Of a stretch of 64,000 nucleotides of DNA, positions 1 through 13,294 are shown piece by piece (position 1 is the stretch's first letter; each line of letters starts with the position of its first letter). The DNA lies in assembly GCA_032433765.1 (NCBI GenBank), contig JAVIAB010000101.1, forward strand, positions 58,436,092 to 58,500,091. Reading direction: 5' to 3'. The notes under the pieces were generated by a model, which did no database searches, was not told where the DNA came from, and was given only the letters and a program-made list of their open reading frames with translations. The stretch is from Megaustenia siamemsis (Eukaryota > Mollusca > Gastropoda > Stylommatophora > Ariophantidae). The translations under genes and the position numbers were made by a program.

Positions 1-262
1 GAATAGCAAATAGAGAGCTAATTTCCAATATTAGGAAGAAATAATCATAATTTTCTGGCCAAGTAATGAGAAGAGAACAACTGGAATATATTGTAACAAC
101 TGGAAAAAATGAGGGACGAAAAGATAGAGGGAAGCAAATAGAAAATATAACAAACAGCTTAAAAGAATGGATTGGCAGAAGGTCAACAACAGAAATGGTA
201 AATAGCTGTCGAGATCAAAATTGTGGAGAGACATGATCACCTACACCAGCAGGCCCGGTACA
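1..262 (+). mobile_element. RTE-A LINE, 5'-truncated 3' end
   Basis: This is the last part of the reverse-transcriptase ORF and 3' terminus of the same LINE family as the copy at 19.5-22.65 kb. The plus-strand DNA aligns closely with 22390-22650, including the stretch encoding the [15 protein letters not shown] region and the terminal block that reads LWRDMI in the intact frame. Indels break the frame, so it is not translatable. It ends in a short TGATGA-type repeat, as RTE-like elements often do. The minus-strand open frame over it is a shadow. Confidence 0.8.
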
Positions 263-1263
263 TGATGATGATTATGATGATGATACCAAAGACTGATGAT
301 TGATATAGATGGTTATGGTCTCATTTCTAATGTTCAGCCATGCGCTGAGTGAAAGACTGACACCAAATATACAATGAGGCGATGAACATAATACTTGGAT
401 GGAGGAACGCCATATGCAGGGCGATGAGGCATCACTTCGGTTATCCCACAATGGAGGGCAGAATAATAATGTCATGAGCAGGTGCCTCTCCCCGCAGTCT
501 GTGATGATGTACAGCATCCACAACACCGCGAGTTTGGTAGGAAAAGGGACAGCAGTCTCAATCAGGCGTCGATGTCTTAATGTTTGCCATGCGTTTTATT
601 CAATGTCTCCTTGGCAACTCCTGAGACGCTGCCGACTCAAGGTATTGTATCCGCTTAGTCGTTTAATTGAGTCCACAAACTACTGTGAGATACACCGACT
701 AAACCACAAATCCGCACCAAATTACATAAGTCATCTCTATAACCTATGAACAGAAAGTCAAAAACGTGATTACTTAGCTGCCTATACAGTTATTCAATGA
801 GAACCATATCACTGCTTTCTGCATCAGGTTGATAAATGTCACAACTTGTTTATATACGATAAAGCTCTGTCTGAAGTTCACCTGCAACACAATGTCTGCC
901 TCTGTTCTGACAATACAATAAAACAATAACAAAATAAAGTAACATCCTACTACATCGCTGTCAGCATCTTTCAGGTCAATTCCTGGAGCTCGGATGTCAA
1001 TACCTGCATAAAAGCTCTCGTAGACATATTGAACAAAGCAACATTTACCCAAATCTCTATGTTTGGGCAGCACTCTCAGAGTAGAGATATGGTATGTTGC
1101 AGCACTAACTAGTAGGCTATGTTCCAGACAAATATCTCTTTCAAAGCCTTGCCCACCTTATTTTTCATGATGTTAGCCTCATAATTTTTGAGATTTTTTG
1201 GTTTTTGTCAGCAAATTCACATTAATTACATTCTATACAAAACGAACAAAACAAAGGATTACA

Positions 1264-1361
1264 CTTTTAGTCTCCTTGTGGTAGTAACATAATGGCAACA
1301 TGACAACACTTTTAGTCTCCTTGTGGTAGTAACATAATGGCAACATGACAACACTTTTTTC
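1264..1361 (+). repeat. 49-bp tandem duplication private to copy A
   Basis: The block beginning ACTTTTAGTCTCCTTGTGG occurs twice head to tail here, but only once at the homologous site near 15219 in copy B. It is a recent local duplication. Confidence 0.85.
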
Positions 1362-2354
1362 ATGACCAAGAAATTGTAGTACTTCATCACAAAAACTCGC
1401 TAGTTATGGAATGTTTGAGCACATAATGAACGTTTGTGACAGACATCCTTGTATAGTGACACAAGTGAAGGGACGGCCATCAAGGTAATCATTTCCTGTG
1501 AACATTCATATCATTTCTTTGTCGTCTTACTTACTTTATACCAAAAATCAGTATCCTGAAAAGCGTTGAGAGTGTAGATATATAATTTAGTAACATATTG
1601 ATCTATCACTGTTAGCAATCATTCAACAAAAGGTGATCTAATCTAATAACTGTTTAATGCATTACAAATATACTATAATGTGTACGTTAACTCCGTTTAA
1701 AAAATGACGTCAGTCTGAATTATAAATAAGAAACACAAAAATAACGTTTTTCGTAAGATAATTCGACGTCTGGGAAAGTGTCGTGTGTGCTTGTTGTTCT
1801 TTATATTATCGATACAATATCATAACAATAGTAGTAATAAAATCAGTATCTGAATGGCGCGCGACACATTTAACACAATCAGTTAACTCTTCCTTTGCTT
1901 TTGGCCTAGATAAAATATGTGAATTGTTGTTGCAAATATATCATGACGCCATTTAATAGTTCAATTGTTGACCCAATCCAAGGAAACAAAGAAATAAACA
2001 CACTATAATAATTTATGAAAACTCGCTAACCTTATATGATTGTTCTTATAACCCACTTCCTCATACAATATACATGCATTACCATTTTTCTTTCTTCATA
2101 AGTCACCGATCGGTAAAGTGAATTTAAGAAATTAGCGAAAGTGCAACAATGGCTACAATCTGACACTTCTATGGACTGAACATAAATTCCAACTCTATGT
2201 GACGCTCTCCAGTCGACCCAGCTGTAAACTCTAGCTCAATCTGTTAACAGAAGATAGCGACAGCGAGGACATACATGATCACAATATGCGAGCTAGCACA
2301 GTTACATTTTATATTACTCTCGTTAGAGGTTAAATATGTAGTGGTCAGTACTCT

Positions 2355-2604
2355 GAAGAATATATATAACAACATAAGATGCCAAGAATATAAAGAACAA
2401 CAACAACTTAAATGGTTTGGCCACCTGGTCAGAATGAATCCTCACCAATCACCATCAAGGGCGTTCTTCTCGAGAATGCATGGAAAAAGACCAAGAGGAA
2501 GACCCAGAAGAAGATGGATAGATGCAGTGACAGAGACATGTAACAACAAAGTAAAATCACTAATTCAGACAGTTCGAGCAGCACAAAAACGACAAATGAT
2601 ATAA
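2355..2604 (+). pseudogene. LINE C-terminal fragment that founded the 101-bp array
   Basis: The open frame ending at 2604 is a retrotransposon C-terminus. From about residue 45 it carries the arrangement WFGHLVRM, then KRPRGRPRRRWIDAV, which follows the RT domain in many RTE/CR1-like LINEs. There is no RT domain, so this is a 5'-truncated insertion. The Met at 2275 lies in the flanking duplicate and is not a real start. The insertion begins at about 2355, after the short target duplication AGTACT. The last 100 bp or so of the fragment is the first unit of the tandem array that follows. Confidence 0.75.
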
Positions 2605-4145
2605 ACCACGACACCTTTTAGGTATCAGTGACAGAGACATGTAACAACAAAGTAAAATCACTAATTCAGACAATTCGAGCAGCACAAGAACGACAAATGA
2701 TATAAACCACGACACCTTTTAGGTATCAGTGACAGAGACATGTAACAACAAAGGAAAATCACTAATTCAGACAATTCGAGCAGCACAAGAACGACACACG
2801 ATATAAACCACGACACCGTTTAGGTATCAGTGACAGAGACATGTAACAACAAAGGAAAATCACTAATTCAGACAATTCGAGCAGCACAAGAACGACAAAT
2901 GATATAAACCACGACACCTTTTAGGTATCAGTGACAGAGACATGTAACAACAAAGGAAAATCACTAATTCAGACAATTCGAGCAGCACAAGAACGACAAA
3001 TGATATAAACCACGACACCTTTTAGGTATCAGTGACAGAGACATGTAACAACAAAGGAAAATCACTAATTCAGACAATTCGAGCAGCACAAGAACGACAA
3101 ATGATATAAACCACGACACCTTTTAGGTATCAGTGACAGAGACATGTAACAACAAAGGAAAATCACTAATTCAGACAATTCGAGCAGCACAAGAACGACA
3201 AATGATATAAACCACGACACCTTTTTGGTATCAGTGACAGAGACATGTAACAACAAAGGAAAATCACTAATTCAGACAATTCGAGCAGCACAAGAACGAC
3301 AAATGATATAAACCACGACACCTTTTAGGTATCAGTGACAGAGACATGTAACAACAAAGGAAAATCACTAATTCAGACAATTCGAGCAGCACAAGAACGA
3401 CAAATGATATAAACCACGACACCTTTTAGGTATCAGTGACAGAGACATGTAACAACAAAGGAAAATCACTAATTCAGACAATTCGAGCAGCTCAAGAACG
3501 ACAAATGATATAAACCACGACACCTTTTAGGTATCAGTGACAGAGACATGTAACCAGAAAGGAAAATCACTAATTCAGACAATTCGAGCAGCTCAAGAAC
3601 GACAAATGATATAAACCACGATACCTTTTAGGTATCAGTGACAGAGACATGTAACAACAAAGGAAAATCACTAATTCAGACAATTCGAGCAGCTCAAGAA
3701 CGACAAATGATATAAACCACGACACCTTTTAGGTATCAGTGACAGAGACATGTAACAACAAAGGAAAATCACTAATTCAGACAATTCGAGCAGCTCAAGA
3801 ACGACAAATGATATAAACCACGACACCTTTTAGGTATCAGTGACAGAGACATGTAACAACAAAGGAAAATCACTAATTCAGACAATTCGAGCAGCACAAG
3901 AACGACAAATGATATAAACCACGACACATTTTAGGTATCAGTGACAGAGACATGTAACAACAAAGGAAAATCACTAATTCAGACAATTCGAGCAGCTCAA
4001 GAACGACAAATGATATAAACCACGACACCTTTTAGGTATCAGTGACAGAGACATGTAACAACAAAGGAAAATCACTAATTCAGACAATTCGAGCAGCTCA
4101 AGAACGACAAATGATATAAACCACGACACCTTTTAGGTATCAGTG
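2527..4145 (+). repeat. 101-bp minisatellite, about 16 copies
   Basis: The unit starts GTGACAGAGACATGTAAC and ends near TTTTAGGTATCA. Marker positions 2621, 2722 and 2823 give a period of 101 bp, and the last full unit ends at about 4136. Copies differ by single substitutions, for example GCAGCACAAG versus GCAGCTCAAG, with the latter concentrated in the distal third. The first unit is the end of the LINE ORF, stop codon and 3' UTR. The period is not a multiple of three, so the array is noncoding. Confidence 0.95.
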
Positions 4146-4415
4146 AAAAGAGAAAAGCAGAAGAAGTACTATACTTCTTGTCGTCTGTTAGAGATGAGCT
4201 CACTTCATTACCTGTAGCTTCTATAGTTAATGTTCATGTGAGATGTTATCAGTTTGTGATTGTGCTGTCATGTTTCTCAATAAGTAATCCCATCTCAGTG
4301 CTATACTTCTCTATATATTTTGATATTTCTTCTAAGTGACTGTTTTTCGTGTCGTTGCTTACAAGTCCCACACTGCATGCGATTGCGTCACATACAGTTT
4401 GGCCTTTTATTGAGA

Positions 4416-4650
4416 TTGGCACAATTAGTCATGGTCACACTTCCTTTTCCGGTCATTCAGCCTACAGGAGACTATATCTATTTTCACATAAGTACTTGTC
4501 TTTCGTGCTAGTTTTTGTGTGTATATTTGTTGGTGTGTACCCGATTAAGCTTTTAATCGAAACAAGGTTTTTCCTTTCTTTCTTTATGTTTACCTGCTTA
4601 ATACTAACTTATTTTTGTTTCTTCTTCTTCCCATAACCCCGAGAGTGAGA
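4416..4650. other. Unassigned sequence
   Basis: This is T-rich DNA between the end of duplicate copy A and the minus-strand RTE-A remnant. I see no gene. The two short open frames here have no recognisable features. Confidence 0.4.
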
Positions 4651-5665
4651 AGGTCATCACTGAAAGACTTCGTTAAACGTCTCAATTTCTATACATTTTC
4701 AGTGACACTATCATCGTCATCAGGTACCAGGTCTGCTGGCGTAGGTGATAATGTATCTTCATAACTCTCGATCTCGACAGTTGTTTATTATTGATGTTGT
4801 TATTCCCCCAAATAATTCCCTTAAGATGGCAGGCGACGTTTTTTTTATTATTCCTTCTGTCTCTTTGTCCCTCAATTTTCCTAGTTGTCACAATATATTC
4901 CAGCTGTCCCCTTCTCATTTCGAGGCCAAAAAAAAATAATGATTGTGTCTTCCTTGCCAATTAGCTGCTCCCTTTTATGGTTTAGTCTATTCTAAAACGT
5001 TTTCATTACTCTTCTTAGCTGTCCATTGTTTTCTCAACATTTTTCTGTGAAATCAGTTTTACAGCCTCCAGTGATTTTCTTATCTGTTGTCCTATTATCC
5101 ATGATTTACATCCATATGTTACAATTAGTTCTATATGCAATTTAGAACTCATTTTCTTGTTTATATTGTAAAAAATGGATTACACAATATATTTCTAATT
5201 TGTTTGGAACGGGGTTTTTGCATGATCTATTTTCATCTCACCTCTGCTGTACATCTACCATATGAAGTTAACTTTTGTTTCCAGATATTTAAATTCATTT
5301 CCTTGTTTTAAAATCATTACAGTTGTTTTTATTGTGTATTGTGGTGATGTCCTTTTCTTGTTGCCACCATGACTTCTATCATTATTAAATAATTCCGATG
5401 ACAGAACACAACCTTGACTAACATCTTGTTTTATTCGTTGAAATATTCCCTGTTGTTTTCCCGTTCTTATATCCGCTTTTTTTGTTGCTGGTAAACCTTC
5501 TTATTATTCTAAGAAATGTGTTGTCAAATTGAATGCCTTCTAAAATTGGTTATTTCATTGGTGATTTATTTTATGAAATGCTTTAGTATATTCTATGTCA
5601 CATAGGCATATACATGTTTTCATATCTATGGCTCTTTCTACTAAAGTCATAATATGAGACTATAA
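4650..5665 (-). mobile_element. Decayed RTE-A LINE on the minus strand
   Basis: Read on the minus strand, the piece near 4700-4960 matches the RTE-A 3' end, including a recognisable [11 protein letters not shown] segment and the CACCTACGCCAGCAG terminal block. Further upstream, around 5400-5440, sequence matching the RT motif-B region (the QGCVLS-type block) can be followed, and near 5560-5650 the region around RT motif A. Many indels break the frame. It is a 5'-truncated, long-dead copy. Confidence 0.65.
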
Positions 5666-6150
5666 AGTTGAGGTGTGCCCACTCTTTGATGTTACCTTTC
5701 CATTTCATTCTCTATCTACCTCTACTACTCTCCCTTTCTACAGTTTCTAGAAGCAACAGTACTTTTTCTAGGTCACATAATCATCATAACGCGACCGACT
5801 CATTTCATTATGCGCTTCTACACACAATTTAACAGATCATACTGTACAGATTGCTAGTTGTGTCACTTTGATTACGTCCTCATTTACGATTGGATTTAAT
5901 TAAGAAATCCCCACATTCATGCGATCATGTTTCATCTCCATAACTTTTTTATTTATCGTTGTATATGTCATTAGGTTTGTTCTACCTACCTTTAATTTCA
6001 TCTCGGACCATATTTGTTTGGTTTGTTTGGTCAATCATAAGGACACTGTTAATTCTTTCTTTTCCACTTAATATACCGTATCCTTCCAAATTAACATATG
6101 AGAAATTATATGTTTTTAATTTCATAATACACAATCTCACTCATTAAATT
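5666..6150. other. Unassigned sequence before the 12-mer array
   Basis: No gene or known repeat is recognised. A 62-residue open frame (5959-6147) is hydrophobic and has no supporting context. Sequence grades into the 12-mer minisatellite at its right end. Confidence 0.4.
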
Positions 6151-6889
6151 GCCAATAACTCACTTACTCTTTTATTAACACTTGCACTCACGGTTCCATT
6201 CACTCATTCGCTGACAGATGTCTCACTAACACAAAAACTCACGAACTAAGTAATTCATAACACCACAGATTCAGTGACTGAATCATTGACTCATTATACG
6301 ACATATTCACTCACCCATGCATTCAATCACTCACTGTAACTTAGATTTTCTGAACCACTAACTCCTTTACTTATTCATTCACATACTCATTCACTGACTC
6401 ACTGAATTACTCATTCACTTACTCATTTTCTTAATCATTTACTTACTCATTTACTTATTCACTCACTCACACACTTACTCACCCACTTACTCACCCACTT
6501 ACACATTCACTTACTCTTACATTTACTCACCAATGTACTCACCCACTTACTCACTCACTTACTCATTCACTTACTAACCCATTTACTTACACTCTTTCTC
6601 ACCCACTTACTCACCCACTTTCTCAGCCACTTACTCACATTCACTTCCTTACCCACTTCCTCATTTACTTACACACCCACATATTCACCCACTACTTTTT
6701 CACTTACTAACCCACTTACATACCCAATTATACATTCACTTACTCATTCATTTACTCACCCACATATTCATTCACTTACACATTCACTTACTCATTCACT
6801 TACTTAACCACTCAATCATTCACTTACTCATTCACTTAATCAACGATTTACTCATTCAAATACTCATTCACTTGTTCACCCACATACTC

Positions 6890-6948
6890 ATTCTCCACGT
6901 TAGTCATTCTTTTAGGTCCAAAGTCTATGTATTATGCCAGTTAGCTCA
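6890..6948 (+). repeat. Conserved 55-bp block 1 inside the 12-mer array
   Basis: A non-12-mer block containing CCAAAGTCTATGTATTATGC, flanked on both sides by 12-mer repeats. Further copies are near 9361, 10788 and 12518. Confidence 0.85.
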
Positions 6949-9360
6949 CCTAATTACTCACTCCCTTACGAACTCACTTAATCAATCTCACTTACTCACA
7001 CACTTACTCTCTCAATTACTCACTCACTTACTCACCCAATTACACATTCACTAACTCTCCCACATACTCATTCACTTACTCATTCACTTACTCACAAACT
7101 TACACTTTCACTTATTCATTCACTTACTCACCCACTTACTCATTCACTTAATAACCCACTTACTCAACCACTTACTCATTCACTTACTCAACCACGTTCA
7201 TTCACTTAATCACGTACATACTCACCCACTTACTCATTCAATTACTCATTCACTTAATCTCCCACTTACTCATTCACTCACCCATTTACTCACACACTTA
7301 ATTATTCACTTACCTATTCACTTACACTTCCCACTTACTCACTCACTTACTTACCCACATACTCATTCACTTACTCATTCACTTACTCACATCTTTACAC
7401 ATTCAATTTAACATTCACTTACCCACTCACTTACTCATTCAATTACTCATTCACTTACTCATCCACTCACTCACCCATATACTCTTTCACTTACTTACCC
7501 ACTTTTTCATTCTTTTACGTATTCACTTACTCATTCAATTACATACCCACATACTCACCCACGTACACACCCACTTCCTCACCCTTATACTCAATCACTT
7601 ACTCACCTTCTTACTCACACACTTTCTCACGCACTCATTCATTTAATCATTCACACACTTATTCACTTACTCTTACTCACCTACTTAATAACCCACTTAC
7701 TCACCCACTTTTTCATTCACTTACTCATTCACTTACTCATTCATTTACTCACCCACTTACTCGCCCACTTACTCATTCACTTACTCATTCACTACATCAT
7801 TCACTTACTCACCCCTTACTTATTCACGTATTCATTCACTTATTCACCCACTTACTCATTCACTTAATCACCCACTTACACAGCCAATTACTCATTCACT
7901 TACTTATTCACTTAATCACCCATTTACTTATTAACTTATTCATTCGCTTACTCACCCACTTAATAATTTACTTACTCATTTACTTACTCTTCCCACTTAC
8001 TCTCCCACTTACTATTTCACTTACTCGCCAAATTACTCACCCACATTCTAATCTACTTACTCATTCACTGCTCATTCATTCTCTCACATTCATTTAATCA
8101 TTCACTTATTCCTTCATTTATTCACCCCCTTACTCATTCACTTACTCATTTACTTATTCACTCACTTACTCACTCACTTACGCATTCACTTACTCACCCA
8201 CTTACTCACCCACATACTTTTTCACTTACTCATTCACTTACTCACGCACTTACTCACCCACTTACTCACTCACTTAGTCACCCAATTAGTCATCCACTTA
8301 CTCACTCACTTACACTTTCAATTACTCACCCATTTACTCATTCACGTACTCACTCACATACTCAGCCACTTATTCACTCACTTAATCACTCATTTACTCA
8401 TTCACTAACTAACTCATTCACAAGCACTAATCAACGTACTCATCCCCTTGCTTATTCACTTATTCAATTTTTCACCCACTTAACACCCCTTACTCATTCA
8501 ATTATTAATTCACTTACTCACCTACTTACTCATTTACTTAATCACCCACTTACCCAGCCAATTACTCATTCACTTACTTATACTTATTCACTTAATCATC
8601 CACTTACCCATTCACTTACTCATTTACTTACTCGCCCACTTAATCATTCACTTACTCATTCACTAACACTTCCCCCTTACTCCCCCTCTTACTCATTTAC
8701 TTACTCACCAAATTACTCACCCACATTATAATCCACTTACTCAGTCACTACTCATTCATTCTCACACATTCATTTACTCATTCACTTACTCTTTCACTTA
8801 CTCACCCCCTTACTCATTCACGTATTTATTGACTTACTAATTCACTATTCATTCACTTATTCACTCACTTAGTCACGCATTTACTCACGCACATACTCAT
8901 CCACATATTCACCAACTTACTCACTCACTTACTCTTTCAATTACTCACCCATTTACTCATTCACTTACTATCCCACGTACTCATTCCCTTGCTTATTTAC
9001 TTACATATTCACGTTCTCACCCACTTATTCATTCAATTATTCACCCACTTACACTCACTTACTCAGCCAATTACTCACCCACTTACTCATTCACATACTC
9101 ATTCACTTAGTCACTCCATTTCTCACCTACTTTATCATTCACTTACTCACGCACTTACTCATTCATTTACATATTCACTTACTCAACCACTTACTGATTT
9201 ACTTACTCATTCACTCATTCACTTACTCGCTCACTTACTCACCTACTTGCTCATTCATTTAGTCACCCACTTTGTCACTTGCTTACCTACTCAATTATTA
9301 TTTCACTTACTAATTTATTTACTCATTCATTCACTCACTCACTTACTAATCCACTTACTC

Positions 9361-9422
9361 ATTCTCCGTGATATTCATTCTTTGAGTTCCAAAGTCTATG
9401 TATTACGCCAGTTTGTTCACTC
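9361..9422 (+). repeat. Conserved 55-bp block 2 inside the 12-mer array
   Basis: Same block as at 6890, with CCAAAGTCTATGTATTACGC. The lead-in CTCCGTG and the exit GCCAGTTTGTTCACT are conserved. Confidence 0.85.
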
Positions 9423-10787
9423 AATTACTCACTCACTTAATCACACAGATACTCATTAACTTAGTCACACACATAATCATTCACAAATTCATTGACTTAC
9501 TCACTCACTTACTCACTCACTTTCTCATTCACTTTCGCACCCACTTACTCACCCACATTCCCAAGCACTAACATACCCACGTTCTCAATCCCTTACACAT
9601 ACACTTGCTCATTCACTTACCCACTTATTTATTCACTTACTCATTTACTTACTCACCCGCTTATACATTCACTCCTTCATCCACTTACTCATTCACTTGC
9701 TAATTCATATTTTTACTCACTCACCAACTTACTCACCCATTTATCCACCCACTTACCCACTTACTCATTCACTAAATCATTCCCTTAATCACACACTTAC
9801 TCACCCACTTACTCGCTCACTTACTCCATTAGTCATTCACGTACTCATCCATATATTCAATCACATACTCATTCACTTGCTCATTCACTTACTCATCCAC
9901 ATACTCATTCACTTACTCACACCCTTACTCATTCACTTACTCATTGAATTGCTCACCCACTTACTCATTCACTTACTCAGCCACATAATCATTCACTTAC
10001 TCCTTAACTTACGCTTCCAACTTAATCCCCCACTTACCCATTCACTTACACCAAATTACTCACCCACTTACTTATTCATTTACTCACCCACTTACTCATT
10101 CACTTACTCATTCACTACATCATTCACTTAATCACACCCTTACTCATTCACTTATTCATTCACTTAATCACCCACTTACACATTCACTTACTCATTCACT
10201 TACTCACTCACTTAATCATTCACTTACTCATTTAATTGCTCGTCTCGCTTATTCCCCCAACTTACTCATTCACTTACTCACATACTTACTAACCCACGTA
10301 CTCACACACTTAGTCATCTACTTACTCACTCACTTACTCCTTCAATTACACACCCATTTACTCATTCACTTAATCACTCACATACTCACCCACTTACTCA
10401 TCAACTTAATCACTTATTTACTCATTCAATTACTAACCCACACACTAATTCCCTTGCTTCCCCACTTACTCATTCACTTACTTATTCACGTACTCACTCC
10501 CTTTCTCACCTACTTTATCATTCACTTACTCACGCACTTACTTGTTCCCTTACACTTTCCCTTACTCAACCATTTTCTGATTTACCTACTCATTCACTCA
10601 TTCATTTACTCACTCACTTACTCACCCACTTGCTCATTCACTTACTCACAAACTTAGTCACTAACTTACTCACCGACTTACTCACTCACTTACTCACTTA
10701 CTTATTCACCCACTTATTCCTTCACTTACACATTTATTTACTCATTCACTCACTCACTCATTCACTTACTCACCGACTTACACATTC

Positions 10788-10846
10788 TCCGTGTTAGTCA
10801 TTCTTTCAGTACCAAAGTCTATGCATTATGCCAGTTTGTTCACTCT
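10788..10846 (+). repeat. Conserved 55-bp block 3 inside the 12-mer array
   Basis: Same block with CCAAAGTCTATGCATTATGC, lead-in CTCCGTGTTAGTCATTC and exit GCCAGTTTGTTCACT. Confidence 0.85.
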
Positions 10847-12517
10847 CTCTCTCACTTACTCACTCACTTACTCACTCAATTACTCACCCACTTACTCATT
10901 CACTTTCTCATTCACTTAATGACTAACTTACTCACTTACTCATTCACTTACTCACCCACTTACTCACCCACTTACTCACTGACTTACACTTTCAATTACT
11001 CACAATCTTACCCATTAACAATTTTCACTCACTTACTCATCCGCTTACTCACTCACTTACTAATTCACTTACACACCCACGTACTCAATCCCTTACATAT
11101 TCACTTACTCTTTCACTTACTCACCACTTACTCATTCAATTATTCACCCACATACTCACCCACTTACTCACCCACTTACTCATACACATACTCAATCACA
11201 TACTCTCCCACTTACTCACACACTCATTCACTTACTAACTCACTCACTCACTTACTCATTCACTTATTCACCCACTTACTCACATACTTACTCACCCACT
11301 TACTCACCCACTTACTCACTCACATACGCATCCACTTACTCACCCACTTTCTCACACACTTACTCATTCAATTACTCATCACTTACTCACCCACTTACTC
11401 ACCACTTACTCATTCAATTATTCAAGCACATACTCACCAACTTACTCTCCCACTTATTCACACACTCATTCACTTACCATTCACTTACTTATTTACTTAC
11501 ACATTCACTTACGCATCTACTTACTAACCCATTTATTTAACCACTTACTCATTAACTTACTAACCCACTTAACCACTCACATACTCATTCTCTTACTCAT
11601 TCACTTAATCACCCACTTACACATTCACTAACTCACCCACTTATTCATTCTCTTACTCATTCACATATTAACCCACTTCCTCATTCACTTAAGCTCCCGT
11701 TTACTCATCCACATACTCATTCACTTACTCACCCACTCAATCACTTACTCATTCACTTCCTCATTCACTAACTAACTTACTCACTCACTTACTCATTAAC
11801 TTACCACCCACTTACTCACTCACATACTCATCCACTTACTCACCCACTTTCTCACACACGTACTCATTCAATTACTCACCAGCTTACTCTTTAAAAATTT
11901 TCACTCACTTACTCATCCTCCTACTCACTCACTTACTAATTCACGTACACACCCACATACTCATTCCCTTACTTATTCACTTATTCTTTCACTTACTCAC
12001 AAATTACTCATTCAATTATTGCCCCACATACTCAATCATTTACTCTACCACTTACTCACACACTCATTCACTTACTCATTCACTTACTTATTCACTTACA
12101 CATTCACTTACTCATCTACTTACTAACCCATTTACTCACATACTAACTCATTCACTTACTCATTCACTTACTCACCACCTTAACCACTCACATACTCATT
12201 TACTTATTGATTCACTTACTCATTCACTTACTCATTCACTCATTCATTCACTTACTCATTCACTTACTCCCCCATTTACTCACCCACTTACCCATTTACT
12301 TACTCACCCACTTACTCATTCACTTACTCATTCACTTACTCCCCCATTTACTCAACCGCTTACCCATGTGCTTACTCACTTACTCATTCACTTACTCATT
12401 CACTTATTCACCCTCTTACTCGTTCACTTACTCGCCCACTTACCCATTTAATTACCCATTTACTTAATCATTCACTTACTCATTCACTTACTCACCCATT
12501 TACTCACCATTTTACTC

Positions 12518-12577
12518 ATTCTCTGTGTCAGTCATTCTTTGAGTTCCAAAGTCTATGTATTATGCCAGTTTGCTCAT
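12518..12577 (+). repeat. Conserved 55-bp block 4 at the end of the 12-mer array
   Basis: Same block with CCAAAGTCTATGTATTATGC. Here it marks the right boundary: after GCCAGTTTGCTCATG the sequence becomes unique. Confidence 0.85.
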
Positions 12578-12589
12578 GTAGTATGTGTT

Positions 12590-13290
12590 GTCAACGATCT
12601 ACAATTATCTTCAGCGGTTTACCATAAATATAGAGGAGTTAATTGAGGTTTTATTTATTTTTCTTTTTTCGTGTTAGTGAAATAAGATTTCATCTTGGAC
12701 TCTAAGTTTATGAGATAACAGTAAGATATTTCTTTGGTTGAATTAACAATATTATATTTTCACCAGCTGCTGTATGGAATAAACAACATTATTTGCTTCT
12801 GTTTTGTTATCTTGCAGACGTGCTTGGGATAGCCAAAGACTATGGGAGGGTACTCTATAATAGAACTGTCTTGTGGACGAGCATCTTTCAGTCAAACTCT
12901 TTCAGATGAGATAACCTTAGGTACATCTATTCTACTGAATACAAAATAATATTTTATGGAGGCATTAGGCCCCATGGATGGGGTTGCATTCAGTTATTTC
13001 CGGAGTGAGTAAAAAAAAATATCCGGAGAGATACAGAACAGTGTAAATCGTCTGCGTAATATACCAACTGGGTAATGTTGCCTATATAAAACGAAATATT
13101 AATTTTATTAATAACATACGCGTATATGCATCATTAGCATACAATAAAGAGGAAACGTCAAAGGATGTTGTAGATATCCACGCATTACGGCACCTAGGAT
13201 TGCAGTTTACTTAAAGTTGTGCTGTCATCTAACACATAGCTCAAGTGTTAATGAAAAAAGGTATGGGCTCTGAGAAGTAAGGGTAATGAA
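12590..13290. other. Unassigned sequence
   Basis: About 700 bp of AT-rich DNA between the 12-mer array and a LINE remnant. No domain, RNA gene or repeat is recognised. Confidence 0.4.
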
Positions 13291-13294
13291 GGCC

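Larger units (their letters stand above)
185..4415 (+). repeat. Long interspersed or segmental duplicate, copy A
   Basis: Sequence from about 185 to 2354 and again from 4171 to about 4415 matches 14130-16520 at high identity, in the same order and orientation. The two parts are separated by a LINE fragment and its 101-bp array (2355-4164) that copy B lacks. Copy A also has a private 49-bp tandem duplication around 1264-1361. Open frames such as 399-749 occur in both copies but show no domain I recognise; identity runs through coding and noncoding parts alike, so I read this as a noncoding duplicate or a nonautonomous element. Confidence 0.8.
6150..12535 (+). repeat. Giant 12-mer minisatellite (CACTTACTCATT-like)
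   Basis: About 6.4 kb is built from variants of CACTTACTCATT and CACCCACTTACT. Because 12 is a multiple of three and the motif lacks stops in several frames, many apparent Leu/His/Thr/Ser-rich open frames arise (up to about 200 residues); none has a start context, signal or non-repeat part, and I do not treat them as genes. Decay is uneven, with strict and diverged stretches. Higher-order repeats of about 0.68 and 0.89 kb can be seen, and a ~55-bp non-12-mer block recurs four times. Confidence 0.95.

Noticed and set aside
399..749. A 116-residue frame also present as 149 residues at 14255-14704 could be a conserved gene.
   Set aside because: Identity between the copies extends far outside the frame and both strands are open over part of it, so conservation reflects duplication. 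No domain is visible.
8989..12467. Long Leu/His/Thr/Ser-rich open frames (up to 202 residues) in the 12-mer region.
   Set aside because: They follow from a stop-free 12-bp period, change frame at every indel, and have no non-repeat domain or start context.
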